Positions 45,331-55,445 of a stretch of 64,000 nt of DNA are shown one piece after another; the first letter of the stretch is position 1; every line of letters starts with the position of its first letter. Made by a program: the position numbers and the translations under genes. The notes beneath the pieces were generated by a model that made no database searches, was not told the DNA's origin, and was given only the letters and a program-made list of their open reading frames with translations. The stretch comes from Flammeovirga pacifica (GTDB taxonomy: Bacteria > Bacteroidota > Bacteroidia > Cytophagales > Flammeovirgaceae), in NCBI RefSeq assembly GCF_000807855.2, contig NZ_JRYR02000001.1:690258-754257 (forward strand), given 5' to 3'.

Positions 45331-45762
45331 TTGGTATTATTTTAACCTATGAATACTTAAATTTTTATCAATTTATGATTTTGAACATTTAATGTCAAAT
45401 AATTTAGCTAAAAAAGAAGATTTAGTGTGTTTGTTAACAAATTGTATATGATTTTAGCACTATTTGGGGTGGGAAAGCTGTCTGAAAGTAGATTTTACTA
45501 TTAAAGTATTGACATTTTCTTATACGTTTCTTTTGTCTTACAAATTGAATTATCGATTTATTCTTGTATTACTTATGAAATGTTACATCAATGTAGTAAT
45601 TTGAAGTTACAAAACATTCATTGTTATTGATAACATAATTGTGAACTCAAAAGACTATAAAGTAAGCTTCTCAATTTCAATAAACCCGATTTGTTTTATT
45701 AATTGTTCTATTAACTAATTAAAAGGCAGTTGTATTGCCAAATATAAACTTCATTTACATAT
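45331..45762. other. 432-base divergent intergenic region with two dyads
   Basis: Contains TTTGTTAACAAA (45430-45441, perfect 12-bp palindrome) and an imperfect dyad TTTGAACATTTAATGTCAAA (45380-45399), both within 115 bases of the S24 regulator's start. These are candidate operators. The right half, before sppA, has no distinct element. Confidence 0.45.
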
Positions 45763-47565
45763 ATGAAAGGTTTTTTCAAGACAACATTAGCAGTAATTGT
45801 TGGTTTTTTTATTTCATCAGCCATCATTTTTGCTTTTTCAATGGTGTTTTTCATTGGATTAATTGCAGCATCAAGTTCAAGTGAGCCTACCAATGTCGAC
45901 CCTCAAACAGTTTTGGTTCTAGATATATCAAAATCAATTAAAGAAATAGGAGAGGTAGATCCTTTTGAAAAACTGAATTCTAGTTATTTCCCATCAAATG
46001 CAGCTATTGGGTTGCACGATTTATTGGATATAATAGACAAAGCATCAAAGGATGATAATATCGTTGGTATTTATTTAAAAGGAGGTACTTTCGGAGGTTC
46101 AATGCCTATGGCTATTGAAGTGAGAGAAGCACTTGAAGAATTTAAGGCAAAAGAAAAATTTGTTTATGCTTACGCTGATGGTATTTCTGAAGCTGGTTAT
46201 TATGTGATTTCAGAATCAGATAAAATATATTTAAATCCTCATGGAGCATTAGAATTTAACGGACTCTCTTCTGAGATGATGTACTACAAAAAGTTCTTTG
46301 AGAAAATTGGAGTAGAGCCAGAGGTATTTAGAGTAGGTAAATACAAGTCAGCGGTAGAACCTTTCATTACTGATAAAATGAGTGATGCCAATCGTGAGCA
46401 AATCACTTCTTACTTAAATAATTTATACAATCATTACTTAGAAGGAGTTGCAGCTTCAAGAAGCTTAGACTTAGAAGAGATTCGTGATATTTCTAATAAT
46501 ATGAGAATTAGAAATGCAAAAGATGCTTTGAAATATCGTTTTGTTGATGAATTAGTATATGTTGATCAAGTAAAACAATACATTGCTGATGAATTATCTT
46601 TAGAAACCCCTTCTGATTTATCTACAATTTCTTATACGACATATAAAGGTGCTTTAGATCCAAGGTCTCGTCAAAAAGGAAGTGGTAAAATTGCTATTCT
46701 TTCTGCTGAAGGAGAAATTATTTATGGACCTAAGCAAAACGGTCAAAGCGCTATTAGTAATAAAGACCTTATTTCTGATATTAACGATCTAGCTGAAGAC
46801 GATGATATTAGTGCAGTAGTTTTAAGAGTTAACTCTCCAGGTGGTAGCGCTTTATCTTCTGATTTAATCTGGAGAGCTATTCAGAAACTAAAAGAGAAAA
46901 AACCTGTTGTAGCTTCGATGTCTACTTATGCAGCTTCTGGAGGATATTACATCTCAGTTGCTTGTGATAAAATTGTAGCTTATCCAAATACAATTACAGG
47001 ATCAATAGGAATATTTGGTCTTGCTTTTAATCCTTCAGAACTTATTAATAAAAAGATGGGATTAAAAACGTATGCTGTTTCTACGGGTAAATTCTCTAAT
47101 TTCCAATCTGTATTAGACGACTTTAATGATGCAGATAGAGCTATTATTCAACAAAGTGTGGAAGAAGGATATGAAACTTTTACAACAAAAGTAGCACAAG
47201 GGAGAAACATGAAAGTAGAAGAAATTCTTAAAATTGCTCAGGGTAGAGTTTGGACAGGAGAACAAGCAAAAGAAGTAAATCTAGTTGATGAACTAGGAGG
47301 AATTGATAAAGCTATTGAAATGGCTGCTTCTTTAGCAGATTTAGAAGAAGGAGATTATAAAGTGAAATACTTACCGGGTGAAAAAGACTTTTTCCAAGAC
47401 TTGTTATCGGAGTTAGATAACTCTGCTAAGGTGAGTATCAAGAATTACCTTTATGGAGATTATTCTTCTTACTTGGATAAAACTTTATTTTGGATGAAAA
47501 ATAAAAAAGGAGTTCAAGCAAGTTTACCTTTCTATCAAGAAATTGAAGGTTTTGAAAGACCTTAA
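45763..47565 (+). CDS. sppA: signal peptide peptidase A, long (67K) type
   Basis: 600 residues. An N-terminal membrane helix (about 8-36) anchors two tandem S49 domains. As in the E. coli enzyme, the catalytic Lys is in the first half (Lys195 in GKYKSAVEPF) and the nucleophile Ser in the second (Ser392 in YAASGGYYIS), so the dyad is intact. It degrades cleaved signal peptides in the inner membrane. The stretch KVNSPGGSALSSDLIW-like (RVNSPGGSALSSDLIWRAI) and GSIGIFGLAFNP also match. Monocistronic with a terminator. Confidence 0.95.
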   Translation: MKGFFKTTLAVIVGFFISSAIIFAFSMVFFIGLIAASSSSEPTNVDPQTVLVLDISKSIKEIGEVDPFEKLNSSYFPSNAAIGLHDLLDIIDKASKDDNIVGIYLKGGTFGGSMPMAIEVREALEEFKAKEKFVYAYADGISEAGYYVISESDKIYLNPHGALEFNGLSSEMMYYKKFFEKIGVEPEVFRVGKYKSAVEPFITDKMSDANREQITSYLNNLYNHYLEGVAASRSLDLEEIRDISNNMRIRNAKDALKYRFVDELVYVDQVKQYIADELSLETPSDLSTISYTTYKGALDPRSRQKGSGKIAILSAEGEIIYGPKQNGQSAISNKDLISDINDLAEDDDISAVVLRVNSPGGSALSSDLIWRAIQKLKEKKPVVASMSTYAASGGYYISVACDKIVAYPNTITGSIGIFGLAFNPSELINKKMGLKTYAVSTGKFSNFQSVLDDFNDADRAIIQQSVEEGYETFTTKVAQGRNMKVEEILKIAQGRVWTGEQAKEVNLVDELGGIDKAIEMAASLADLEEGDYKVKYLPGEKDFFQDLLSELDNSAKVSIKNYLYGDYSSYLDKTLFWMKNKKGVQASLPFYQEIEGFERP

Positions 47566-47613
47566 TTATATTATATATCAAGAGATTTTTTTTGATTGAA
47601 CTATTAATAATAC

Positions 47614-47645
47614 AAAAAGCTTCTACTTAATTGTGGAAGCTTTTT
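47614..47645 (+). terminator. terminator after sppA
   Basis: AAAAAGCTTC / GAAGCTTTTT stem with an extra TAC/GTG pairing, T run. Confidence 0.85.
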
Positions 47646-47802
47646 ATATTTTTCAGATATAAGTATTGATTTTTTTTCTAATTCTAAACTATCATTCTTT
47701 TATTTCAGTTATTAAAATAGCTGTTGCATTATTGTAACTTTCAAAGAATTCATTTGATTCATATGACATCTTTTGCACTGAAAGTTTCAATACATTTTTA
47801 CA

Positions 47803-48747
47803 ATGTTTATCTTAAGTATAATAAGAATACCCAACTACTACAGTATGAAAACGTTGCCCACCAAAGATCATTTGTCTAGGTTTATCGAAAGACTCTACGA
47901 AATAAAAGAAAGTAATTCGAACAAAGTTACTCAAGCAGATTTAAAGTCTATGGCTCTTGAAATGGGCTTGACTGATTTGGATTGGGTGAGAATGCAAGAT
48001 TTATTTTCTTCTCATTTAGCTAGAGCTATCGGATACCATAAATATAAAAATTGGGACGATTCTATATACGAATTGGATCAAGCACTTACCATCAATCCAT
48101 TTGACAGTAAATGCTTTTTTCTGACGGCTTCATGCTATGCTAATAAATATTACGAAGAAGAAAGGAAAACAGATAGGGAACAAGCCATTCATTTCGCAAA
48201 TAAAGTTTTAGAAATAAATCCATTAGACGAAAAGTCATTACAACTACTAAGTTCTTTAAAGAAAGAGGCAAGGCAACGAAAAATTATTGAAAGAGAATCA
48301 ATTAAAACACTATTAGTAGCATGTTCTTTTGGGGCAGTAATATTTACTTCATTAGCCTATCTGACGCTATTCGATATGGTACCTACAGTATCGGTTCCTT
48401 ATTCAGCTGAAGTCACTCAGAATTTCAGTAAAATAAATCCAGATGTACAATATTTTAGTGAGGATAACCAAGAAGGGCACTTTTTTCACCTTACTAGTAA
48501 AGTAGTTAAAGTCTTTGAGAAAAAATCAGCATTAGAACTTCAGGGTAAGATCATGTTTAATAATAATGATAACTCTATTATTAATTTTAATTGGAAAGAT
48601 AATGATGACAATGTAGTCCATAAGAAAAGCTATTCATCTAATCATTTACATAATATCAAAGATCTCAACGGAAAATTTAAAATAACCGAAATAATTGACT
48701 CCGAAATCGCTAGAGATATTTCAACCATAGAGGTAGTGATGGATTAA
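47803..48747 (+). CDS. single-span membrane protein with TPR-like repeats, unknown function
   Basis: 314 residues. A second in-frame ATG (MKTLPTKDH) lies 14 codons in and may be the true start. The cytoplasmic N-terminal half has TPR-like helices (YHKYKNWDDSIYELDQALTI; HFANKVLEINPLDEKS). A membrane helix (about 170-190, TLLVACSFGAVIFTSLAYLT) and an extracytoplasmic beta-rich C-terminal half follow (LELQGKIMFNNNDNSIINF). No family is recognised. The two-sided design suggests an inner-membrane scaffold. It is a lone gene between sppA and purL. Confidence 0.7.
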   Translation: MFILSIIRIPNYYSMKTLPTKDHLSRFIERLYEIKESNSNKVTQADLKSMALEMGLTDLDWVRMQDLFSSHLARAIGYHKYKNWDDSIYELDQALTINPFDSKCFFLTASCYANKYYEEERKTDREQAIHFANKVLEINPLDEKSLQLLSSLKKEARQRKIIERESIKTLLVACSFGAVIFTSLAYLTLFDMVPTVSVPYSAEVTQNFSKINPDVQYFSEDNQEGHFFHLTSKVVKVFEKKSALELQGKIMFNNNDNSIINFNWKDNDDNVVHKKSYSSNHLHNIKDLNGKFKITEIIDSEIARDISTIEVVMD

Positions 48748-48912
48748 GTGATTCATTATTAATTATTTGCATGTATTAAGAACTTGATAGGAATGAGTGT
48801 CTTGAGGTAAAAATCAAGGACTTATTCTTTTTTTTTATAACAGATAAATCACATTAACTTATTTTTTAAGGATGTTTTTGAATTAAATATGAAGAAATAA
48901 TAAAATTAACCT

Positions 48913-48920
48913 TACTTTTG
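48913..48920 (+). promoter_or_regulatory. probable purL promoter (-7 box TACTTTTG)
   Basis: TACTTTTG matches TAnnTTTG, predicting a transcription start about 30 bases before purL. The -33 box is not clear. Confidence 0.5.
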
Positions 48921-48956
48921 GGGGCATATTCAAGCAGTTGAAATCATATACGCACA

Positions 48957-51900
48957 ATGGTACTCTTTTTTCGAGGCAATACAGACAATGTATTCGCAGT
49001 ACACGCCGGTAAGGCATTAACTCAAGATAATCTTGAAAAACTATCTTGGTTATTCGGAAATGCTCAAATTCTTGAGCAAAATTCACTAGAAGGATGGTTT
49101 ATTGGTCCACGTAAAGAAATGTTGACTCCTTGGAGTACTAACGCTGTGGAAATCACTCAAAACATGGGTATTGAAGGTTTGATCCGTATTGAAGAATTTC
49201 TTCAAGTTGAATCGGAAAAAGCCGCTGAATTCGACCCAATGTTGCAAGCACTTTATGAAGGATTGGATGGTTCGATCTACACAATTGATGTGTCGCCAGA
49301 ACCTATTCAATTAATTGATGATATAGCTGCTTATAACGCTGAGGAAGGTTTAGCATTAAGTGAAGAGGAAGTAACTTACTTAAAAGAAGTAAGTGAAAAA
49401 CTTGACAGAAAACTAACTGATTCAGAAGTGTATGGATTTGCTCAGGTAAATTCAGAACACTGTCGCCATAAAATCTTTAATGGTATTTTTGAAATTGATG
49501 GAGAAGAAAAACCAACTTCTTTATTCAAGTTAATCAAAAAGACTTCTCAAGAAGCACCTGATAATATAGTGTCGGCTTATTCTGATAATGTAGCTTTTAT
49601 CCAAGGACCTAAAGCAGAGCAATTTGCTCCAAAAACTCAGGATAAACCAGATTACTTCGAAACTTCAGATTACGAATCTGTAATTTCATTAAAAGCAGAA
49701 ACACATAATTTCCCAACAACTGTAGAGCCATTTAATGGTGCTGCAACAGGTTCTGGTGGTGAAATTCGTGACCGTGTAGCCGGTGGTACAGGTTCTATGC
49801 CTTTAGCTGGTACAGCAGTATATATGACTTCTTACTCTCGTCTTGATAAAGATAGAAAGTGGGAGGATGGAATGAAAGAACGTCCTTGGTTGTATCAAAC
49901 ACCAATGGAAATCTTAATTAAAGCTTCTAATGGAGCATCTGATTTTGGTAACAAATTCGGTATGCCTCTAATCGCAGGATCAGTATTAACTTTCGAGCAC
50001 GAAGAATCTGACAAGAAACATGGTTTCGATAAGGTGATTATGCTTGCTGGTGGTGTTGGTTACGCTAAGAAAAGAGACGCTTTAAAAAATAAACCTGCAA
50101 AGGGAGATAAAGTGGTTGTCATGGGTGGTGATAACTATAGAATTGGAATGGGCGGTGGCGCTGTTTCTTCAGTGGCTACTGGCGAGTTCTCTAATTCTAT
50201 TGAGTTAAACGCTATTCAACGTTCTAACCCTGAAATGCAGAAGCGTGTGTACAATGCTGTACGTGCAATGGCAGAATCAGAGGAGAACCCAATTGTTTCA
50301 ATTCACGATCACGGTGCAGGTGGACACTTGAACTGTTTATCTGAACTTGTTGAAGAAACAGGTGGTAGAATTGATTTGGATAAATTACCAGTAGGTGATC
50401 CAACTTTATCAGCAAAAGAAATTTGTGGTAACGAGTCTCAAGAAAGAATGGGATTAGTTATCAATGAAAAACATATTGATACTTTACAGAAAGTTGCAGA
50501 GCGTGAACGTTCTCCATTCTACGTTGTAGGTGAGACAACAGGCGATATGCAATTTACTTTTAAAGATTCAAAAACAGGAGAGGCACCAATCGATATGCCA
50601 TTGGACTTAATGTTTGGTAGTGCTCCTAAAACCATCTTAAAAGATACGACTATTGACCCTAACTTCTCTCAAGTAGAAGCTGATGCAGTTAAGGTACATG
50701 AGTATTTAAATGATGTTCTTCAGTTAGAAGCTGTAGCATCTAAAGATTGGTTAACAAACAAAGTAGACCGTTCTGTAACAGGGCGTGTTGCTAAACAACA
50801 AACAGCTGGTGAATTACAGTTACCATTGAACAACGTTTCAGTGATGGCTTGTGATTACAGAGGTAAGGCAGGTATTGCTACTTCAATTGGACACGCTCCA
50901 GTTGCTGCTTTAATTGATCCTGCTGCAGGTTCAAGAAATGCTATCTCTGAAGCATTAACAAACTTGGTTTGGGCACCATTAGAAGGTGGTTTAAAATCAG
51001 TTTCACTTTCTGCTAACTGGATGTGGCCTTGTAAAAATGAAGGTGAAGACGCTCGTTTATATAGAGCAGTTGAAGCTTGTTCAGACTTTGCTATTCAATT
51101 AGGAGTGAATATCCCAACAGGTAAAGATTCACTTTCTATGACGCAAAAATACGGCGATGAGAAAGTATATTCTCCAGGTACAGTAATTATTTCTTCTGTA
51201 GGTGAGGTATCTGATTTAAAGCAAGTAGTTGAGCCAGTAGCAAAAGTTGGTAAGAAATTAATTTATGTTGATTTGGCTAAAGATGGATATGCATTAGGCG
51301 GTTCTTCATTAGCACAAATTTTAAATAAAGTAGGTAAAAGAGTTTCATCTGTTCAAGATGCGAACTATTTCGCCAAAGGTTTTGAAGCAATTCAAACTTT
51401 GATCAAGCAAGGAAGAATTGTTTCTGGTCATGACGTTTCTGCAGGTGGTTTAATTACTGCTTTATTAGAAATGACATTTGCTTCAAAAGGTGTAGCTTAT
51501 AACGTAGATATCTCTGAGCTTTCTCAAGAAGGTTTAGTAAATATCTTGTTCTCTGAAACTCCATCGGTTATCTTCCAAGTAGAAGACGAAAGAGCTTATT
51601 CTAAATTAGATGAAGCTGGAGTAAATTATAAAGTAATCGGTACGGCAGTAGAAGGCGATGCAACTACAGTGAAGTTCCAAGAAACTACTTTAGAATTTAA
51701 TACAGAAGAACTTCGTGATGTATGGATGAAAACATCTTATTTATTAGACAGACAACAGGCAGGTGCTGAATGTGCTACTGAACGTTATGAGTCTTATAAG
51801 ATCACACCATTACATTACACTTACCCTGAAAACTTTACAGGTCAACTTTCTGCTTATGGAATTGATGCTGACCGTAAAGAAAGATCAGGTGTTAAAGCAG

Positions 51901-52637
51901 CAATCATCCGTGAAAAAGGGGTGAATGGTGATAGAGAAATGGCTTACTCTATGCACTTAGCTGGATTTGACGTGAAGGACGTTCATATGACTGACCTTAT
52001 TGCTGGTAGAGAAGATCTTTCTGATGTTAACTTTATTGTTTTCGTAGGTGGATTCTCTAACTCAGACGTTTTAGGTTCTGCTAAAGGATGGGCAGGTGCT
52101 TTCCTTTACAACGAAAAAGCGAAACAAGCATTGGACAACTTCTACGCAAGAGAAGATACATTGTCATTAGGTGTTTGTAATGGTTGTCAGTTAATGATTG
52201 AATTAGGTCTTGTAACAAAAGGACATGACCAAAATCCGAAGATGTTACATAATAACTCTCACAAATTCGAGTCTGGTTTTGTAAACATGCAAATCCCAGA
52301 AAATAACTCGGTAATGTTGAAGTCATTATCAAATACTCGTTTAGGCGTTTGGGTAGCTCACGGTGAAGGTAAATTCGATCTTCCTTATGCTGAAGAAAAG
52401 TATAATATTGTAGGTAAATATGGATATGAAACATATCCTGCTAATCCTAACGGTTCTGCATACAATACAGCAGCTTTAGCTTCAGAAGATGGTAGACACT
52501 TAGTAATGATGCCTCACTTGGAAAGAGCAATCTTCCCTTGGAACTGGCCACATTACCCAGAAAGAAACGACGAAGTTTCTCCATGGATCGAAGCATTTGT
52601 AAATGCTAAGAATTGGGTTGCCGAGAAAACGAAATAA
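48957..52637 (+). CDS. purL: phosphoribosylformylglycinamidine synthase, large single-chain type
   Basis: 1226 residues, the long PurL form. It converts FGAR, glutamine and ATP to FGAM in purine synthesis. Order: PurS-like N-domain, linker with [14 protein letters not shown], two PurM-like ATPase halves ([33 protein letters not shown]), then a C-terminal class I glutamine amidotransferase with the nucleophile Cys1074 in [10 protein letters not shown] and a histidine-glutamate pair near the end ([11 protein letters not shown]). All active-site motifs are intact. Codon use is more regular than in neighbouring genes, consistent with high expression. Confidence 0.97.
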   Translation: MVLFFRGNTDNVFAVHAGKALTQDNLEKLSWLFGNAQILEQNSLEGWFIGPRKEMLTPWSTNAVEITQNMGIEGLIRIEEFLQVESEKAAEFDPMLQALYEGLDGSIYTIDVSPEPIQLIDDIAAYNAEEGLALSEEEVTYLKEVSEKLDRKLTDSEVYGFAQVNSEHCRHKIFNGIFEIDGEEKPTSLFKLIKKTSQEAPDNIVSAYSDNVAFIQGPKAEQFAPKTQDKPDYFETSDYESVISLKAETHNFPTTVEPFNGAATGSGGEIRDRVAGGTGSMPLAGTAVYMTSYSRLDKDRKWEDGMKERPWLYQTPMEILIKASNGASDFGNKFGMPLIAGSVLTFEHEESDKKHGFDKVIMLAGGVGYAKKRDALKNKPAKGDKVVVMGGDNYRIGMGGGAVSSVATGEFSNSIELNAIQRSNPEMQKRVYNAVRAMAESEENPIVSIHDHGAGGHLNCLSELVEETGGRIDLDKLPVGDPTLSAKEICGNESQERMGLVINEKHIDTLQKVAERERSPFYVVGETTGDMQFTFKDSKTGEAPIDMPLDLMFGSAPKTILKDTTIDPNFSQVEADAVKVHEYLNDVLQLEAVASKDWLTNKVDRSVTGRVAKQQTAGELQLPLNNVSVMACDYRGKAGIATSIGHAPVAALIDPAAGSRNAISEALTNLVWAPLEGGLKSVSLSANWMWPCKNEGEDARLYRAVEACSDFAIQLGVNIPTGKDSLSMTQKYGDEKVYSPGTVIISSVGEVSDLKQVVEPVAKVGKKLIYVDLAKDGYALGGSSLAQILNKVGKRVSSVQDANYFAKGFEAIQTLIKQGRIVSGHDVSAGGLITALLEMTFASKGVAYNVDISELSQEGLVNILFSETPSVIFQVEDERAYSKLDEAGVNYKVIGTAVEGDATTVKFQETTLEFNTEELRDVWMKTSYLLDRQQAGAECATERYESYKITPLHYTYPENFTGQLSAYGIDADRKERSGVKAAIIREKGVNGDREMAYSMHLAGFDVKDVHMTDLIAGREDLSDVNFIVFVGGFSNSDVLGSAKGWAGAFLYNEKAKQALDNFYAREDTLSLGVCNGCQLMIELGLVTKGHDQNPKMLHNNSHKFESGFVNMQIPENNSVMLKSLSNTRLGVWVAHGEGKFDLPYAEEKYNIVGKYGYETYPANPNGSAYNTAALASEDGRHLVMMPHLERAIFPWNWPHYPERNDEVSPWIEAFVNAKNWVAEKTK

Positions 52638-52657
52638 TCAATAAAATTGATATATTT

Positions 52658-52689
52658 AGCCTCCACATTAGTTTGTGGAGGCTTTTTTT
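52658..52689 (+). terminator. purL terminator
   Basis: AGCCTCCACA / TGTGGAGGCT stem, seven T residues. It overlaps a spurious upstream start for the next gene. Confidence 0.93.
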
Positions 52690-52704
52690 ATTTTAGAAAA
52701 CACT

Positions 52705-53307
52705 ATGAAAGGATTTAAAACAGTTGATGCCTATATCAACGGGTCAGATCAGTGGGGGAATGCCTTAGACTTTCTTCGACAATTATTACGGAATACTGAG
52801 TTAGAAGAAGGTGTAAAATGGGGAGCTCCAATTTATATGATTAACGGAAAGAATGTAATTGGAATGGCTGCTTTCAAAAATTATGTAGGACTTTGGTTTC
52901 ATCATGGGGCACTTTTAAAGGATACAGATAAAGTCTTATTCAATGCACAAGAAGGAAAAACGAAAGGACTAAGACAGTGGCGTTTTCATGATTTTGAAGA
53001 ATTACAATCTGCTAAGGAATTAATTATGAGTTATGTAGATGAAGCAATTAAAAATCAAAAAGAAGGGAGAGAAGTGGTGATGAGTAGAAAAATAACTTCA
53101 TTTTCACTTCCAGAGGTACTTGAATTGACTTTAAAAGAAGATCCTTTATTAGATGAGGCTTTCAATTCATTTACTCCAGGTAAACGAAAAGAGTTTGCTG
53201 AATATATTACATCAGCTAAAAGAGATACCACAAAAATATCAAGAATTGAAAAGATTAAGCCTATGATATTAAACGGTGTTGGATTAAATGATAAGTATAA
53301 AAAGTAA
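52705..53307 (+). CDS. YdeI-like / DUF1801 family protein
   Basis: 200 residues from the ATG at 52705 (MKGFKTVDAYINGSDQWG). An ATG at 52675 would put the first ten codons inside the purL terminator, so it is rejected. The N-terminal DUF1801 domain (about 5-105) has EEGVKWGAPIYMINGKNVIG and FKNYVGLWFHHGALL. A YdeI-type C-terminal domain (OmdA, bacteriocin-protection related) follows, with the typical FNSFTPGKRKEFAEYITSAK. It is cytoplasmic and of unknown role. The promoter of the next gene lies within the gap after it. Confidence 0.87.
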   Translation: MKGFKTVDAYINGSDQWGNALDFLRQLLRNTELEEGVKWGAPIYMINGKNVIGMAAFKNYVGLWFHHGALLKDTDKVLFNAQEGKTKGLRQWRFHDFEELQSAKELIMSYVDEAIKNQKEGREVVMSRKITSFSLPEVLELTLKEDPLLDEAFNSFTPGKRKEFAEYITSAKRDTTKISRIEKIKPMILNGVGLNDKYKK

Positions 53308-53341
53308 ATAACTTTTCATTGATTAATTTTTCTAATACAAT

Positions 53342-53382
53342 ATTTGTTTAAACAAATAAAATACATAAATTTGTTTAAACAA
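53342..53382 (+). promoter_or_regulatory. pirin promoter with two TTGTTTAAACAA operators
   Basis: Two copies of the palindrome: ATTTGTTTAAACAAAT at 53342-53357 (perfect, 16 bp) and TTGTTTAAACAA at 53371-53382, centres 27 bases apart. The -33 element TTTG (53343-53346) lies in the first and the -7 box TAAATTTG (53366-53373) overlaps the second. Occupancy would block the promoter, so a repressor is inferred. MarR-type sites have this TTG-N6-CAA shape. Confidence 0.65.
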
Positions 53383-53394
53383 TTATGACAAATC

Positions 53395-54402
53395 ATGAAA
53401 AAGATACATCAAATAGTGACAATAGGAGCACAATGGCCCACATTAGATCCATTTTTATTTACGGCACATCACAAAGAAATTTATCCGAAAGGGAATGAAG
53501 ATATGAGTATTTCAGCTTCATTAGAAGGTCGAAATATTGGAAGCGATTTTTCTAGTAAAGATGGTTGGAGCATGTATCATGGTAGAAAAATACCCGGTTT
53601 TCCTTATCATCCTCATAGAGGATTTGAAACGATTACAGTAGTAGAAGAAGGTTTTGCGGATCATTCTGATTCTCTTGGTGCTTATGGTCGTTTTGGCAAT
53701 GGCGATGTTCAATGGATGACGGCAGGGAAAGGAGTACAACATTCAGAAATGTTTCCTTTGCTTTCAACAGACAATGATAATCCATTAGAGTTATTTCAGA
53801 TTTGGTTAAATCTACCTGCAAAAAGTAAAATGGTAGATCCTGATTACCGTATGTTATGGTCTGAGGATATTCCGTTGATTAAAGAAAATAACGATCAGGT
53901 GAGTATTAAAGTAATTGCAGGTAATTACAAAGAAACAATAGGTGTCGGCACTACAAAAGATTCTTGGGCGAGTAACTCAGAGCATAATGTAGCAGTCTGG
54001 AAAATACATTTAAAAGCAAATACTACTTATCAATTACCTGCAACAGAAGAAGGAACAAATAGAACAGTGTATTTTTATAGAGGAGATGAGGTACAAGTCG
54101 AAGATCAATTGATCAATGAAAATTCATGTATTCATGTCAACGAAACAGAAGAGATTACGCTAAGAACAAATTCTTCGGAAGCTTACTTCTTAATCTTACA
54201 AGGGAAACCGATCAATGAGGCTGTGGCACAACATGGTCCTTTTGTGATGAATACCAAGGAAGAACTTCAAGAAGCATTTAATGATTATCAAAGAACAGAA
54301 TTTGGAGGTTGGCCTTGGGAAGCGAAAGAAAAGGTACATGATAAATCAAAAGGACGATTTGCAGTCTATCCAAATGGGAAAATTGAAGAAAAATTGAAAT
54401 AG
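53395..54402 (+). CDS. pirin family protein
   Basis: 335 residues with two cupin domains. The N-terminal half holds the metal-binding pattern PGFPYHPHRGFETITVV followed by the GKGVQHSEMFP histidine, matching pirin, an iron-binding protein with quercetinase activity in some bacteria. The C-terminal domain (about 200-330) is the Pirin_C type. Family members respond to redox or stress conditions in several bacteria. A double palindrome TTGTTTAAACAA covers its promoter, so a regulator clearly controls it; the same palindrome is found at the DUF2911 gene. It is probably monocistronic. Confidence 0.93.
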   Translation: MKKIHQIVTIGAQWPTLDPFLFTAHHKEIYPKGNEDMSISASLEGRNIGSDFSSKDGWSMYHGRKIPGFPYHPHRGFETITVVEEGFADHSDSLGAYGRFGNGDVQWMTAGKGVQHSEMFPLLSTDNDNPLELFQIWLNLPAKSKMVDPDYRMLWSEDIPLIKENNDQVSIKVIAGNYKETIGVGTTKDSWASNSEHNVAVWKIHLKANTTYQLPATEEGTNRTVYFYRGDEVQVEDQLINENSCIHVNETEEITLRTNSSEAYFLILQGKPINEAVAQHGPFVMNTKEELQEAFNDYQRTEFGGWPWEAKEKVHDKSKGRFAVYPNGKIEEKLK

Positions 54403-54439
54403 TTGAAGATTTTATTGTCTAATAATAAGAGTTAATTGT

Positions 54440-54447
54440 TATTTTTG
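54440..54447 (+). promoter_or_regulatory. probable promoter of the lipoprotein gene
   Basis: TATTTTTG matches TAnnTTTG, with TTTATTG about 29 bases before it. Expected leader about 14 bases. Confidence 0.45.
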
Positions 54448-54467
54448 TATGAACGATTTTTTTTAAT

Positions 54468-55334
54468 ATGAAAATATACAAACTACTGTTGTCCTTTTTC
54501 TTCTTCCTCTTTTCTTTTTCTTGTAGTCTAGAAAATGATGGGTTAGACGATGAATCTTCTATACCGAATCAAGAGGTGAAACAATTATTGAATTATAATA
54601 ATATTCAAAATAATGATGAAAGGGCATTAAATCAATTATTAATTTCTGATGAGTTTGGAGAGACTTTGAAAAATCAAAGAACTACTATTCAAACTAAAGA
54701 AGGCTTTGAGTTGGTGAAGGATGGATTAACCTACACGTATACATTCACTGATTATACAGACGAATGGAATAATAATTATGATGGTGAATTAGTCACCCTT
54801 TATAATACAGAAGCGAGTAAGGTGAATAGAATTGTAAAATATAATGATCTTACCATCAATGGAAATACCTATAATGGTGAAAAAATTATTGAAGGCAATC
54901 AGAAACAATATTTTAGTGAAGACCTCACACAATTTACGATTGAAAGAAGTGAAACGGTCAACTTAATTTTTGGGACAATTGATTTTAAAGACAACAATAA
55001 AATCACAAATAGAGAAGGACGTTGGGGTACTGAAACCTTCATTCAATATAATGTAGCCTCTCAGTCTTTTAACTGGACGGTAGAAAGAGCTGGAGTAACT
55101 GCAGGCGTATTAAATGATAATAGATCATACAATACGCAAATCATAACACCTTTGCTGCTGACTAGTGAGTGTGAGTATTCTTATAATGGTATTCCATTAA
55201 GTGGTTCAATAGATTATTCGTTTAATGTTGCAGACGAAGATTTATTAGCCAATATAGATTTTGGAACCGAATGTTCTCGTGAGGTGACGGTGAAGTTTTC
55301 GTCGTCTGAGGAAAGCTACAACGTGAATTTTTAA
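54468..55334 (+). CDS. predicted lipoprotein, unknown function
   Basis: 288 residues with a lipoprotein signal: a hydrophobic run rich in Phe and Leu, then FSFSCSLEN, giving Cys19 as lipid anchor with an acidic neighbour after it. The mature part is beta-rich and polar, with many Asn, Thr and Glu residues (TYTYTFTDYTDEWNNNYDG; YSYNGIPLSGSIDYSFNV). No catalytic motif and no family is recognised. It is closed by a terminator shared with the convergent peptidase gene. Confidence 0.75.
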   Translation: MKIYKLLLSFFFFLFSFSCSLENDGLDDESSIPNQEVKQLLNYNNIQNNDERALNQLLISDEFGETLKNQRTTIQTKEGFELVKDGLTYTYTFTDYTDEWNNNYDGELVTLYNTEASKVNRIVKYNDLTINGNTYNGEKIIEGNQKQYFSEDLTQFTIERSETVNLIFGTIDFKDNNKITNREGRWGTETFIQYNVASQSFNWTVERAGVTAGVLNDNRSYNTQIITPLLLTSECEYSYNGIPLSGSIDYSFNVADEDLLANIDFGTECSREVTVKFSSSEESYNVNF

Positions 55335-55400
55335 AGAGGTGAGTGAAGTTGACTAAAGCTTAGGTCAGTTATTGAGCAACAGGTCTCTATACAATATAAA

Positions 55401-55445
55401 ATGAAAGGGTCAACTTCAATAATAGAAGTTGACCCTTTCATTTTT
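55401..55445. terminator. bidirectional terminator
   Basis: ATGAAAGGGTCAACTTC / GAAGTTGACCCTTTCAT stem, 17 bp, with a 7-base loop. It sits between the lipoprotein gene and the convergent peptidase gene, touching the latter's stop codon. Confidence 0.93.

Noticed and set aside
48883..49310. Minus-strand ORFs at the start of purL
   Set aside because: They are shadows of the purL frame, and one runs across the purL promoter region.
52675..52704. N-terminal extension of the YdeI-like protein
   Set aside because: It lies in the purL terminator; the family N-terminus begins at the inner ATG at 52705.
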